DNA of 64,000 bases from Todiramphus chloris collaris (GCA_025345505.1 JANVCC010000049.1:6450588-6514587); one strand, 5' to 3'; shown: positions 23,640 to 37,107, counted from the first letter of the stretch. The notes: generated from the letters alone by a model not told the origin. Translations and numbers: made by a program.

Positions 23640-24806
23640 TCAATAAATACATTCTGCAATTCAGAGGGACCTAAGTGGGATTAAAAGAATGAGCAGACAG
23701 GAACCTTATGAAATTCCCCAAGGACTGATGCAAAGGCCTACACCTGAGAGGGAAGAACCCTTTGCAATGATACAAGCTGGGGAGCAGCTCCGATGAAAAG
23801 CAACTGTAAGCAACCAGCACAGCAGCCTGACAGCAAAGGATGCGAGCAGCAACTTGGGCTGGAGGAACACGAGCGCAGCCAGTACATTAAGGAAAAGATT
23901 ATCCACCTTTTCTTCAGATGCTGGTAGACAATGTCTAGATTACTGCGCCCAGTTTTGTCCCCCGTCCTACAGACACCTCGTACAAGACAGACATTGATTA
24001 CTCCGAGTGATCTCAGCAGAGGGCTGCCACACTGGCAAAGGGACAGGAGCTCATGCCCAGTTGAGAGAGACTGAGAGCAGTGGGCCCGTTTAGCCTGGAG
24101 AAGGGAAGGTCTAGAGGGTACCTAATAGCACCCTTGAGGTGCCTGGCAGTGTCTTCACAGTGGTACAGTGGGAAGATGAGAGACTGTCGCTGTTTATACC
24201 AGGAGCGGAGAGATGCAGCAACACACAAATTCAGCAAGAGCAGGCAAAAGAAGCAACTTTATTAATTTCTAACCCCATTTTATATCCTCTAGCCCCCTAG
24301 GGCAATTGGTCAGTGATCACCCATCTCCTAGGGTGAGTGGCTCAAGTCCTACAACACTCATTTCAAAATATTTGTCCAATGTACCATAAACAGAACTTAG
24401 CAAAACACCAGGTGTTGGCCCAAAAACCATCCTACTGTTTTTCATAACATTCATGAGAAAGGCAGGATTCTCACTGAATTTTGTGAGAACCTGAGAAAAT
24501 CCCTCTGCTAGCAGCTTTTCAGCATCCACAAGAGAAAATGGGCAGAGTGGCTCTGACAGGATAGAAGGAAAATACAGCCTTATTTTTACTTTTTTTTTAA
24601 TTCACTCTTGGCACAGTCAAACATAGAAGCAGGCTGCTCAGAGAGGTTTTCGTAGCCTTCATCCCAAGAGGATGGCAAGACAAGATGTGAGTAGGTGAAG
24701 AGCTGAGAAATCTGGACCAAACTCTTAGCTAGCTGTCCTTTGAATAGGAGTTTAGATTAGTCACCTTCTGAGATCCCTTTCAGCCTGGATTTTCCTATGA
24801 TACTGT
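23640..24806 (+). mobile_element. Older CR1 LINE, split by an LTR
   Basis: Decayed CR1 ORF2 C-terminus and 3' end on the plus strand. Matching nucleotide blocks are TTCAGAGGGACCTAAGTGGG and GAGCAGACAGGAACC (23660-23710), ATTACTGCGCCCAGTTTTGT (23938 on) and TTTAGCCTGGAGAAGGGAAG (24090 on). After the LTR the element resumes with CTCTTGGCACAGTC...CAGGCTGCTCAGAGAGG (24605-24645) and ends with CCTTCTGAGATCCCTTTCAG...TTTTCCTATGATACTG at 24806. Many indels break the frame. It is interrupted by the solo LTR at 24185-24558, so the CR1 is the older of the two. Confidence 0.8.
24185..24558 (-). mobile_element. Solo LTR nested in CR1 (family B)
   Basis: The plus strand runs from TGTCGCTGTTTATACC to GGCTCTGACA, so the minus strand is TGTCAGAGCC...AAACAGCGACA with proper TG/CA ends. 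On the minus strand there is a GGATATAAAA TATA-like box (24286-24276) and an AATAAA polyadenylation signal (24263-24258) in the right order and spacing for U3-R-U5. Length is 374 bp. It shares no obvious sequence with the family-A LTRs. No internal genes are present, so it is a solo LTR. The position inside an old CR1 makes it younger than that CR1. A clear target-site duplication is not visible. Confidence 0.8.
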
Positions 24807-24825
24807 ACAATATAACTGTCACTTC

Positions 24826-24856
24826 AAAAAAAATAAAATAAAATAAAAATTAAATA
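24826..24856. repeat. (AAAAT)n microsatellite
   Basis: A8 followed by AAAAT-type units lies 20 bases after the 3' end of the split CR1 (24806). It may be a tail-derived microsatellite. Confidence 0.85.
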
Positions 24857-26126
24857 CTTCTTGGGGAGGGGAAGTGTGTATATACAGTGAGAAATGTAGT
24901 GTCTGCAGTTCTTGCAGCAGAAATGTATCACCTTGCAACATGTCAAGGAATGAACAACTGATGCTCACTTAGCCTCTCAAACTAAAGATAAGTTGCATTT
25001 CAATGACCAGTATGTGTTCAGATTAAATGTACGTGTGTTTCTGTTGGATTTAGTAAAACAATTCTTTAGGAAAAATGTTGAAACATTTTTTAAAGCATAG
25101 AGGCAATCTCGTTGAACTAGATGATAATTTTATTTGTTTTAATATGATACCTTAAAAATCTTTATAGGATTTTAGAAGTGCACGTGTTTCTAATAAGTAT
25201 ATATAGCATAAATCCATCAGGTACCATTGTATTTGAGTGAAAGATATAAAATCCAGCAATAAGGCAGCCCTCTTCCGGACATCAGGAATGAGCCAAAAAA
25301 AAACCAGTTAGTGCAACATGGTTGTAGAAGCTGATGAAGATGCCCTTCAGGAAATGATGCTGGTCAGAAGCATGGTCCGTGACCGGGGGGAATTGTTTCG
25401 GTGATCATACAAAGCAGACAACTATTTGAACCAGTGTTTGTCTCTGGTAGTTATAAAGTACTGAGTTTCCACTGAGATTCTTCCAACTAATACACCTCTG
25501 CTTATGAGAGGACTGCAAAAAGGATGTCACATCCTGTTTTGGAAAAGTAGTAATTTACTGGTGGCGATTATAAGAAAATAGAGGATTATTATATATGGAA
25601 TGGAGGTCTTCCCAGAATAATTCTCCTCCATGTAGCATCCATTTCCCCTTCTGCTTTGGAGCTGAGGTGTATGGGTCCTGATCTGCATACATACAAATAT
25701 TTGGTTGAAATCACATTTGCAGAAATCATGTCATAATAGGCAGGAAAGTGAACCAACTACATTTTACAAGATAAAATTCTTCTGACTTATGTGGTTGTTA
25801 TTATTGAATAGACTTGAAAACACGTCCATTAACAGTAAGCTGTTGTACCACGCTATGTTCTTTTAAAAAGTGCACCATGAAGAAAAACTCCAGGAGCGGT
25901 ATGGGTACCACTTGTTCCCAACAATAACAAAGCCACAGGAGAAATTTTCCCTTCATATGCTATTTCTGTCCCTAAATTTTAAGCCAGTCTTCCATCATCT
26001 TCCTTTTATCTTTTATTGTAACTTAAATTCCTGTGATAGGTTCACCTTGAGTGCCCTGTTCTGTATTAACAGCTGATGCTTAACCTTTGTTCTAGATGAC
26101 TATTCAGTGTCTAATTAGCTTGGTCT

Positions 26127-26147
26127 TTAAAAAAAAAAAAAGAAAAA
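26127..26147. repeat. A-rich run
   Basis: Thirteen A residues, a G and six more A residues. No retroposon body precedes it. Confidence 0.85.
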
Positions 26148-27221
26148 AGCTCTATCAAGCATGTTACAAAATCCCTCCTACTCCCTTATCATCCTTTCTC
26201 CCCAGCTTCCTCATTTTGGTGTCTGAAATTATTCTGTATTACTCCCTCTTTTGTATTACCCTTTACAAAATCCTTTCTGATCTCCTGGTTACCACGATTT
26301 TCTTTGTTACATTATTATACACACGATTATCTTTTCCTGCAATTACAATATCGGGGCTTCTTCTGTTGCTGGCTTTTTGTGATTGAGTATCACACTTGTC
26401 ATTTGGAAGCTTCTGTAATTACCAGCCATTCCACAGTGTTCCATTTGCTCCCTAATTTTGTTGACTACTTTTTCAGCAATGCAGAGAGTTTGTTTACTCT
26501 CACTTCATTAATTCTGAAACCTTTCCAGTTTTGAAATCTATGATTTGTATTATATCAAGGCTACTAGTGCTTGCCATACTTACCCTTTCCTTTTCTCATT
26601 CTGCACTCACAGCAGCATGTGTACCCCCTGTTATCTGTGTGACTTACCAGGAACCTGTAGTTGTAGTGGTATTTCCGCAGCTGCTGTTCCTTGGTGTCCA
26701 TGTACTCTGTTCCCATCTTATTTTACCTTGTCCTTGTGCTCTTGAGATAATTTGAATTTGTGGATTAGGTGAGGGAACCTCAGAATTCTCTCTAGTGATG
26801 ACCTGTACCATGGTCCCCTTCCTTTTTCCTAAAGCAAAGATAGTTTGAACCTTTTGCTGTCACAGCCTAAATTTAAGGTTTGTTTTCTTGATATGCCAAA
26901 TATTGCAGAGTAGTGCTCAAACCACTCTTTGGCTTTGTCCTGTTGCTCTGTCTATAGATGTTTTAGAAGGGAAGATGCAGATTGAGAAGATAAACAAAAG
27001 CTCAGGCCTTGCCATAGGCTTACTGATTATTTAAAATGGGTAAGGAGAGGTCATCTGTTTTAAGGTTCAAGAACTTTTTTGACTAGATTTTTGCCTACTG
27101 TGGAACCTTTATATTTGTTTCAAGGATGAGTCAGTTTAAAAGCATTTTTTTTGTCTTGTGCATATGCAGGAAAGGAAAAATGATGCTCAAAGTCTTCAAC
27201 TGGCCCAGGTCAGTTGTCTCT

Positions 27222-27240
27222 CATAAGCACAGTGCTTATG
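27222..27240. repeat. Perfect 19-bp palindrome
   Basis: CATAAGCAC and GTGCTTATG flank a single central A. No role is visible. Confidence 0.92.
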
Positions 27241-30001
27241 CCTTTCCCAATAGATATTTTCAACCTCTCTTCTACTTAAAAAGAAATGCATCGAGTTGAA
27301 ATTTCAACCCCACAATAATCAAGTGGATTTGAAATTAGAGAACAGTTGAATTTATTTTCCTTTACCTGTAGGCTGTGCTCAGTTCACTTATATGACTGAG
27401 ACCATGGTAGCTTTCCAGTCTTGGTCCTTGTGTGTGCACAGCCCTCTTCTCCAGGTGCTGTTACAGCATCCAAAGCAGCTGGTTTGCTCCAGGAGGGTTT
27501 CTGATGGGTCATTTCTGTTGGTTGTGCATCACTTTGTAGCCCCTTAAAGGACTCTAGAGTGCAGAACTGCAAAATAATAACATTTTGTGTCAAAAGTAAG
27601 AGTATCTCTCATTAATCACGGAAGTAACACCACTCTTTTGATAGTCTAAATGTGTTCTGTTCTGCTAGATCACTGCTAGAACTATTTGACTCTTTAACAG
27701 CTTGATACTGTATCAGTAAAGCACATTTCCAATTGCATTCTCATGTGACTGCTCCCACTTTTTTTTGTAGTGTGTGACATGAAGTGTTACTGGATTGTAC
27801 CTGGGGAGATACTGTTCCTTATAGCCACCATATAGCTTAGTGGAGGTCATGTGAAGAGAGGTATTGGGCTACCTACATTTAAGATTCATGCCTACTTAGC
27901 GTCCTTCTATGTGTTTTTCTGTGTTTATTACAGCAAACTGTTCTCCATTTTTCAGGTGTCATAATCAATTATTTGGTCAGTCTGAAAGTGTTTGGGTTTT
28001 TTATTTTATTTTAGTGCATAAACATTTATAGTTCTTTGTGGTATGTTGCTTATTTAGTTCATAACTGAATGCTTGGAAAAACCAGTAATTTTTGTAACCT
28101 GAACAATGATAAAGAAACCATCAGAAACTGGCAATGTGGCAGTTACTTTGCATGAAAGAATAGTAAGTGAGCACAGAAGTGAAAGAGAGAGGATGCTCAT
28201 CTATTATCTGCTTTGTGCTGCTGCAAGTCAGCCTGGTTTGTACAGCTCCCATCTCCTGAAATATTGTTATTCTGTTGCTATTCTGTCTGATTCTTCTTCT
28301 TTTCCCTGTGCATAATTATCTCATAGTATCCACTATTCCATCTCTTTGCTCTTTCTTGCATGCAGAACATGTTTCCCACAATCTGTTCACTTCTCCCCGA
28401 GTGTCTTTCTTAAAGGAATCAGTTTACATTGACACTGAGTAGACAGTAGAAGAGTCCTGCTGGGTGCCCTCGCTATAACCTGATTTCCTCCCTGTATGTT
28501 CCATGGGAAATGGTTACCTGCAGTGTTTAAACACACTTTTAGACTGCTGATTCAGAACTAAACAACTTAAAAAGCATACAGAAATGAGATTTGCAGGATC
28601 ATTTGGAACGTTAAGGCTTTTGCTGAAAGCATTTTCAGGCAGCAGTAGTTGTAGTCATTCTTACAGAGTGCCAGAAAGTTCGGAACACAGAAATTAAATT
28701 CTTGAGTTTCCTAGTCATGCTTTAGTATTGCCTCTGTGTGTGTTTCAAAATCAAATTAATCATACCTCTGTCTCCTGCCAGTTGTCCTTTGTCAAGCTTC
28801 AGTATATTTTTCTTAACCAGATGGTTTCAAATATTAGTTTCAAATACTTCTCTGGATCTGGACACATTGGTGGTTTTTGCAGGAACTGTGGAGCAGCTGA
28901 CAGTTCTAGGGCTAGCTCAGATAGCCTAAGTCTTTCTTCATATAAAAGACAAACAAATAAGGAAAAGCTCCCCACTAACTGACATTTAGCAGCTTGTGAG
29001 AAATTATTTTGAACTTCTGCAGTCAATCCTGAAAGAAAGCTATATACCCAAATGATTTGTTGTTGGTATTAATCTGCATGTAGGTTAACAGTCACTTCAA
29101 GACTTTTTTTTTTTTTTCAAATCTGTTGGCTTTGAAATAGTTGTTAGTTTATCTGAGTATAGAATAGGGGCATACTACAGGGTATAATAAATGAGCCTTG
29201 TCCAAATGATAATTTAATTTGAGATTTTGAAATATCTCATGATGAAAAGTATGACATAAATATAAAATATTGTGTGCTCTTATAAATCTTACCTACGCTA
29301 CCTGAGGTTTTGTAGGAACCCCTATTAAAATAGGAGAGTTCAGTTAGGTGTAAAAGCTTTAGAAACATGTCATTTTGGCAGGATAAATAGATTGTGAGTG
29401 CTAACTCACAGAAATTTGCAAGTCCTTCTCTGGATCTGCATTATTTAGTAAACTAGTATCTTTGCATAGTCAATGCTATCAGGACTGTGTTCCTTGTGCA
29501 AGCTGTAAATATACATTAGGAATGACTCCTATCCATAATCTAGTTCTGAGTGTGGTATACACACGTCACTGAGACATAGTTTAATGGCCCTTCCAGCTCT
29601 GATACATCCTACTTAAATCCCCACAAGTACAGCAGGAGTCAAAGTGGATCCAAAAGCAAACTGACAGAGAGGAGAAACAGAGTTGCAACTCCCTCTTTAA
29701 TGTTGAAGAACAGATATTTGCCTGGACGTGTACTTGACCTGTTTGTAGAGCTGAAGAGCAACCAGTGCTTTATCCAATAAGCTATTACAGCTTTATTTCA
29801 AGAGAGCTATTTATCAAAAACAATGGGCTATGTAATCCATCTAGTTTTCAGCATCCTGACATGTTAGTCCCTTCCACTGATTCTCAGTGCTTATTTGTCA
29901 CTCATTTAGGACTTTGGTACTGATCCTTACAGCCATCAGCCCTTCTGCTACTATTTAGCTACTGCGTGATTTCCTTACATGGACCACCAAGATCTTTGTG
30001 G

Positions 30002-30100
30002 GTGTTTTGTTTGTTTGTTTTTTGTTTTGTTTTGGGGAGGTTTTTGTGGGTTTTTTTTTTTGCTTGTTTGCTTTGGGTTTGTTTGTTTGTTTGTTTTTTG
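30002..30100. repeat. (TTTG)n-rich low-complexity tract
   Basis: About 100 bases made almost only of G and T with repeated GTTT/TTTG units and a T9 run. The minus strand is a poly-CA3-like tract. The apparent Phe/Val/Leu/Cys-rich open frames across it are artefacts of this composition. Confidence 0.9.
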
Positions 30101-32215
30101 AAAAAGCTGCTAAAGTCAATGTGGAATGTATTCAAACAAGAAAGAAAGAGCCCATCTACCTCTTCTTTTGCAGCGAATACTTCCCAGCAGGTCTTATTAA
30201 CTTGAGCTTAATGTCACTGCTTTGTGGCTTTTCCTCAGCTCACAACCAGTGAGCTCACATCGCTCTGCAAAAGACTGTGTAGACATATCTAGCTACAACT
30301 TTATATGGGTATTTAGCCTTATAGATTTGAAGCTTTGTGATGTCATTTGGCACAGCTTTCCTTCCATGTGAAGGTTTCCAACTCTAATTAGGACTATATA
30401 TACTTGTGCTTCAGACTGCACAGCAGAGTGGAAAAAAGAAGAAGGAAAACAAAGATCACAGGGAAATAACATCCCTGCTTCTTTTACTCTCTTTGTTTGA
30501 ATCCATTAAATTTTCTGTGTTTTCAGAGACTTCAACATATTTTGGTGCTCTCATGCTATCTTGAATTCTAGGCCTCTCTAGGCTTTTACTGCCTTTCAGA
30601 AAATTAAATTCCTGGAAGGAATTTTTGGTAGCATTAAAAGCACCCACAGAGGGAATGGGTTTGTGCATCTGTTCTCTACCTTAGATATACTGAAAGTCAG
30701 GAAGTTCTTCACTTAGAAAAGCTGCTTTTTCAGATAAATTTGATGATAAACAGTACCTCTCCTGTAGTGAATACTAGTGAAAGTATCTGCAGTATTCTGT
30801 GCAGGCATCAGATCTGTAGTGTACATTATGAATCCAGAGCCTTTGTCATGCATTTGGGAAGAACGTACATACAGCTGATGTAGAGTTCAATCCATGTACC
30901 TTCATAACACAGAGAAACTTAATTTAGAACTTTTCAGATATACATTCACTGGAAAAATGCACTGTTATTGTAATACATGGCAGAAATAACTGCATTGTCA
31001 AGCTATCATTGTTCATCTTATCACAAAAAGGAGGAATTGAGGATGATTTCTGAATATGAAGAAGCAGCTGAATATTAGAATGAAATAAAGGGGGAAATTT
31101 TCTTCAGTTTATTCCGTTTGTTTACATATTAAAAGTAGGGATTTCTCCATTCAAGTTACTGGAATAATTGTAAGAGAACAATACAGAAGTTTACAAGTGC
31201 TACTGCTTGGGTTAAATTGTGTATCTAAACTAACATGTGTACCTGAACACTAAGAGAGTCCCCTCTGAGTTTGTTATACTTGCATTGGATATCATATAGA
31301 AGTCTCAACATACAGTGTTTACAGAATTTGGCCAGTTGTGGCCCTTTAAACTGATTCGGATGGATCCTTCCAAATGATACATATTTTGCATGGTGGACTT
31401 TGTAGTGTTGCTAGTATAATCAATCTCTCTGCTAAAAAAAGAGCATATGTACTGTAATGAGGAGTAAGCAAGATACTCAGGAAATGGTGTTTGCAGCCAA
31501 CGTCTGTCTGCCAAAAAAGACCGGAGCAAAAATCTCCACTGGTAAAAAAGAAGGGTATTTCAGACTTCTCTGATTTGGTTTATTGCCTATAACTTCTGTA
31601 TAGGTGTTCATGTGGATTCAGGGAATTATTTATAAACTAGAACTCTATTTTTGCCTTGGGAAATTCAGTTTGGCAGAGCATTCTGCAGAGTAGTGAGTTT
31701 ATAAAGAGTGGTAATTATTAGAATTTTAAAATTCCGTGATTATTTTTATTCCTTGTAACTTTGGAAACAAGTAATTTCCATATTGTTTCACTTCTGCTCG
31801 TTTGATAAAGAATAATTCACCCTTGAGATATTCACTTTCATTTATTTTATCTAGAAGGATAACAACACATTTTATCACAAAATAACCTAGAAAAAAACAG
31901 GATTTAAAACAGGTTTTTTAAGTAAATGAGAGTTTGAGTCATATCTAGAAGAAATGAAAATGAGTTCTTTATATCTGCAACATAAAGACATTCCTGGAAA
32001 TTGGAAAATTACCATCCCTTGGAAGCCATTCAGCACACAGTTGAATCTGGCCCTTGCTCAACCTAATTGTATTGTGCCATTTTAGATCCACATCCTGTGG
32101 GATGCTTGGGCTGGTACAAATTTTAGACGTATCTATCCCAACAGTTTCTCTTTGAGCACGCCAAAAAGTACACAGTGTGTACAGATGAAATGCCAGGACT
32201 AAACTTTGAAAGTAG

Positions 32216-32290
32216 CAAATATAAATAAATAAAAATAAAGCCTAGCACAAACATAAATAAAATAATAGATAAAAATAAGTAAAAATAGAC
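32216..32290. repeat. (AAAT)n-rich tract
   Basis: AAATA/AATAA units with few interruptions, including AAATAAATAAAAATAAAGCC. Simple sequence of no evident function. Confidence 0.8.
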
Positions 32291-32683
32291 TTCAAAAATG
32301 TGTCAAATAATACTCTGGTGTTGTGCAGTTATCTAGGGATCTAACACATTTTGACAGAGTGTATCAGTCTGTGTACGCAAAGCCAAACATTTTATTAAAA
32401 CAAAATATATCAGTTTTTAAAACACGCTATGTATTCTGTTCCCTGAAGAACCCTTTGAGAGAGATGTTCACTGAATTTCTGTGAAAGCTGATGAATGATT
32501 CGAGCTAACAAAGCAGAAATGCAATTTTCAACAGGTTAGGCTTAGTTTGATCAACAGTACACTCCAGTACACCACTTCTATAACAATGCATCTATCTTCA
32601 TATGTCAAACAAATGCATACTTGTGTATTAGAAAGAAAAGTGCCGTATGGTGGGTTTAATGAAGTATCATATTAGTATTTCTG

Positions 32684-32705
32684 TTTTTTTTTTTTTTTTT
32701 TTTTT
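32684..32705. repeat. T22 homopolymer
   Basis: Twenty-two T residues; they create a false poly-Phe segment in the open frame that spans them. Confidence 0.92.
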
Positions 32706-33132
32706 GATGGTATGGAAAATCACAGAAAGAAACTCAGCAAAATGCCCATTACAGAGACAGATTTTAGGCTTTATGAACAGACCCCATGATGTGTCTTCAT
32801 GGAAGAAAACAGTATCAGTTATCAACTTGGGGAATATTCTACACTGCCAGGCATTGACAACACAAGTTGCTGTTACAGCGTGTTTATCTCAAGCAGTTAT
32901 AAGTGTGCATATATATTCTTTTGTCGCTAGTGTGAGTATCACCATAAAGCCAACACGGAACCCTAAATGCTATTCATTGCCACTTGATCTTCTTGCTGCT
33001 GAGTTCTCTGTGATGATATGCATGCTGATTCTTATGTCTTTGCTGAGTCTAGGCTTGACTGGAAGACTATTCAAAATATTAAAGCTCCCAATGCTTTCTC
33101 TAGATTCCCTTCAAAAGTGCCTGTGGCAGCAG

Positions 33133-33203
33133 AATGCCATTGGAGTGCCCATGCCATCTGGACAGACCATGCTAACTGGAGAGCCCATGCCAACTGCAGA
33201 GCC
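33133..33203. repeat. 18-bp minisatellite, about 4 copies
   Basis: Units at 33133-33149, 33150-33167, 33168-33185 and 33186-33203 follow the pattern CATGCCAACTGGAGAGCC with a few changes each. The 18-bp length keeps any reading frame open through the array. Confidence 0.85.
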
Positions 33204-36200
33204 CAGCCACCACGTGCGGTTGGACATCAGGCTCTGCAGAAGCTTCTTACCCATGAGACAGTAATAAGGTTGTGAAATACTAAGGAAAAGACATTTGAAC
33301 CAAATATACATTCCTCTGTTGGTTTGGTACCCAAACAATTGTAACAGTGCTTCGAAGTAGTCTGACCTGGTGCTGAAGAGAAGGGCAGTATGTGCCTGAA
33401 CAATAACTGGTTCTCAGATGAGAAATAGCAGCTGAGCAAGTTAGAGAAATATCTTGAGCCTATTTAAACCTTTTGTTGCTGCAATCAGTACTGTGCAGCG
33501 AAAGCAAGATTTTAAATAGAATTATTGTTAGATAGGCAATTCTAGTGATGAATCTGTTCAGAACTCTTTATTCTGCTGCAAAACAGCAGTGACTGATTGC
33601 AAGTGGACTTGGCTGTGACTATTCATCATAAATACTAAACCACATTCTTTTGTGAAGTTCAAGGAAATAGGTAGTGCAGGACTGTTTGTATCAGTGAGGC
33701 TCAAACAATCTTTTTCTCTAAATAAACTATTCCATTTATAGACATGGAAAACAAAGTTTTGCAAAGAAGAGATTCATAGATACGGATCCACAAGCTTGCA
33801 TTCATGTTCGACCTTTGGAACTTCCTCCTCCATTTATTTTGGGATCTGTGTGATTATCTCTTCAGACCTTGTTTGATATAATACAAATAGGTCTGTAGCA
33901 GCTGCTATAGATGTGTTTCCCCAGTGTTAATTTTACTGTATAAAATAAGCTCTGGCAATGTGGTGGCTAGTTAATTGAACTATACAACCCTTTCTGGAAT
34001 TTGTGACTCCAAGTCACTGAACAATATAATTCATCTCAGACTTTTTATTAAAGTCCTCAGTGAAATTGTAAGGCTACAGTGGTGCATTAGAATGCAGAGA
34101 GTACTGTGTGTAACCAAGAAAGCCACCTCTCCAGTGGGCCCTTAATAAAATAAATGTTTTCTGATGGTGCAGTACTTATTTTAAGCTTATTCCCTGTTTC
34201 AGCTCAGAAATATTGCATCTAGAACAATTCAGAAAACTGCAAAATGCATTCAAGCAGAGGAGAAGGAGGAGTAGAAGGGAAAAGGTCATGAAGAGATTTA
34301 AATGTTAAAGTAAAAATGTAGAAATCAACATGATTGTTGCATAGCATGACATTGTGATCAGGAGAGTACAGGGGGAATACTGAATTTAGAAAGAATAAAC
34401 TGCCTAACAGCATGCTTCTGAACCATTTGTTATTTCCTAATTAAAGCTTGTGAAAGGGCAGTTTATAGACAATTATAATAAGCTCAGTGTGGGAGATGTC
34501 AGAGTGTAAATCAGACTCTCTACAGCAGTGGAGCTTTAAACATCTCTAATGACAAGTGGTGGTAGGTAGATGATACAAAAAGACTGTTTTGACAACATGA
34601 TTGATTGAGATCTTGAAATACACAAGCAAACAAAAAGTGTGAATTCAGCAGGAAACCAAAACTGTGTGCTGTACAGCATATAAAGTATAAAGAAAGAGAA
34701 GGCTTGTGGCAAAGAAAGTTTTAAAGCCTTATTGGAAAATAAAGTCATAGTTAAGCAAAGAAGTGACTGCTACTTAAGTCAGGATTTATCTTAAAAATAC
34801 AAAAGCAGTTGTATTAAAGGTACATCCTGTATGGTGAGAAACCACAGTATGTGACCCTCTCAGTTTAAGGGAGATCCCTTCTAGCAGAGAACTTGTGACT
34901 CTGCAGCACACACCTATCTGCTTTACTGCACCTATTTTAACACACATTGTATCTCCTCAGGTGGCTCCTTCACCTGTATGTCTGTCCTCCCTCTGTTGTC
35001 CAAGTCCAATCTCTGTCTTACACTAGGGAATCTGAGGACAAAAGATGGTCATTTCATCTCTTTGGGGAGAATGGAGCCATAGGGAGACCATTGCAGAGCT
35101 ATCGGTAAAACTCTTTCACATCTAACTTGGTGTAATGTTAATGTGTACAGGTAGGACTTTCAGATGCATCCAGTTTTGACCAGACCATGTTTTCCAGTTG
35201 ATTAAAATGGAAGCACAAATAGGTCAATGCTAAGTGCTTTTTCATATACTCCTTTCTGTGGAGACACAGCCAAGTACATTCTGTGGCAAGCTGCTTAGTT
35301 CAGCACGTGATTCCCTAACGTCACCGGGGACAGAGGGTAAGAGTAGGACATTTTAGATTACTTCCAGTTTCATTTTGACCTTTGAAAGATTTGAGAAGCA
35401 GACACAGCAGAGTGATTGGGTTCTCTGCACTCATCTCTCTCAGCTCATTAGCAAAATACCCATATAATTAGCAAGAGAGCCACTGTCAGTGGGGAGGTGT
35501 GCATGTGTGTTTCTATGAAGGTCGCTATGTTCCCTTGTGTTCTCTTTGCCACTTCAGTATCTGGTTTGTCCTTATCCCACCAATATGTTTAGTAATCTCA
35601 CAGATCCTTGTTTTCCTCCCTTTGCTGCATGAGTCATTGCAAGAGTTTGTGACAGCCCATGCAGATCGTTGGCTGAAATGAGAAACAAGCTTCTCGCTCC
35701 ACCTGCACACGGCCGGTCAGTATTAACTAATACCAGTTCTCCAGACACCAAAAAACGGATAACGTGGCTGTTGGGTGCAAGACGTGTATCACCTATGCCT
35801 GTCATATCAGTTACAAGCCACTAGCAAAGTTCTTGTCAGACACTTTATAGCTGACATTGTGTTTTGTATTCTTTACTCTGCCAAAGTCCTGTCCATGTCT
35901 TCTTTTTATGCTAACCTAGAAAAACATTTCCAAGATGGTCAGGGGTACCTGAAGGATTCATTCTCATTAAGGAGGAGTTCAAGATAAGAAGCTCTGAGTT
36001 TGCAGAAACGTCATGTAAATTGAGCTCTGGATAAACATTTTATGAACTAGATCTCACTGGAAGCTTCTCTAGATTCTTCACCGGTGTTACTGAAATCAAA
36101 CTCAAGTTCTTAGCCTTGGAAAAATGCTATTCACTGTGGCTGTCTGAAATGGGAAATACTCAGGCATAGAGAAGGAGCTGGCAGTACTTGACTTTCCCAA

Positions 36201-37083
36201 GGGTATATTTGTCAACCTGCTTCTGTTTCCCAAATGCTGATGTTTAATTTGCATTTATAAAAGGTTAGAAGAATATAATTTATGCAAATTTAGATTTATT
36301 TAGAGGTAGTTGAAATACAAAATTGGTAATATCTGATCTGGACTTTCGTTGCCACAGTATCAAAATTTCCTGCCTTCTGCTATCCCACAGTACGGAAGCA
36401 GCCACTGAAGTAAAGGTGAGCAATTTTGAATTAGAAAATAGCTTGTTTATGCAATATTCACAATCTGGAATTAACCAAGACAAAAACATTGTCAGGGGAT
36501 TTCAGAAAGGAGAGGGTTTTTTTTCAACCATTGTCCAGTGTAGGGGAATTACAGGAGTAAAATACTGTGGCTGACCAAGAATCAGGGTGGAATTGATAGC
36601 CACTCATCTGCTGTAGAGCACTACCCTACTGTGGCTGTGTGTGATGAATGGATAGGGCATTTGGCTTTTTCTGCCTTTTGCAGATCCATGTGCACATAAA
36701 AATTAGTGAGTGGGTACTACCTGTTGCAGCCATCCACGTGCTGGCTGCTGCAGCCGGATAGTCTGAGGCAGTTTAACACGCTGAATCACACCACCAGCAC
36801 TCTGCGATTCCTTGAAAGAACACAGGGAATGATCTCTGTTTTCCTTGTAGCTATTTTTCTGTCCTGTTTGCCTAATGTAAACCCATATATCAAAGTGGCA
36901 CAATTGTGGCACCCATATCATACGTGGTATGTTTTAGAGGTCTGCACATTTTTCACGGAGGTACAGCACAAACATGCCAGGTTACTCAGCATCTTGTAGG
37001 TGTTCTGTAGAAGGAGGTAACAGGATGAACGGTGTTTAATATCAGCCATTTAAGTTCTGATTCCAACAGCTGAATAAACTTGC

Positions 37084-37107
37084 TTTTTTTTTTTTTTTTT
37101 TTTTTTT
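37084..37107. repeat. T24 homopolymer
   Basis: Twenty-four consecutive T residues; it could be the reverse-complement tail of a minus-strand retroposon, but no body is recognisable next to it. Confidence 0.9.

Larger units (their letters stand above)
24807..32646. other. Noncoding, no gene recognised
   Basis: About 8 kb of AT-rich unique sequence. The plus strand of 26100-26760 is markedly pyrimidine-rich, which opens several frames by chance (74-96 codons) without family features. Simple repeats at 24826-24856, 26127-26147, 30002-30100 and 32216-32290 are listed separately. No exon, RNA gene or transposon body was recognised. Confidence 0.5.
32647..33264 (+). other. 205-codon open frame, coding status unproven
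   Basis: The longest open frame in the window. The ATG at 32647 is followed by nine Phe codons that are just the T22 run at 32684-32705; a later ATG at 32707 would avoid this. One hydrophobic stretch near residues 118-140 (FSVMICMLILMSLLSLGL) could span a membrane. Near the C-terminus an 18-bp minisatellite gives hexapeptides MPSGQT, MLTGEP and MPTAEP. I recognise no family. Nothing else supports a gene: no polyadenylation signal in a telling place, no splice evidence, AT-rich composition like the surroundings. A chance open frame is the simplest reading. Confidence 0.2.

Noticed and set aside
25105-25130. Possible CR1 3' end (TTGAACTAGATGATAATTTT)
   Set aside because: Only one short word matches; no neighbouring CR1 sequence supports it.
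29580-29606. Possible CR1 3' end (ATGGCCCTTCCAGCTCTGATA)
   Set aside because: Too short, with no upstream CR1 blocks.
29966-30252. Hydrophobic open frames resembling membrane proteins
   Set aside because: They translate the TTTG-rich low-complexity tract.
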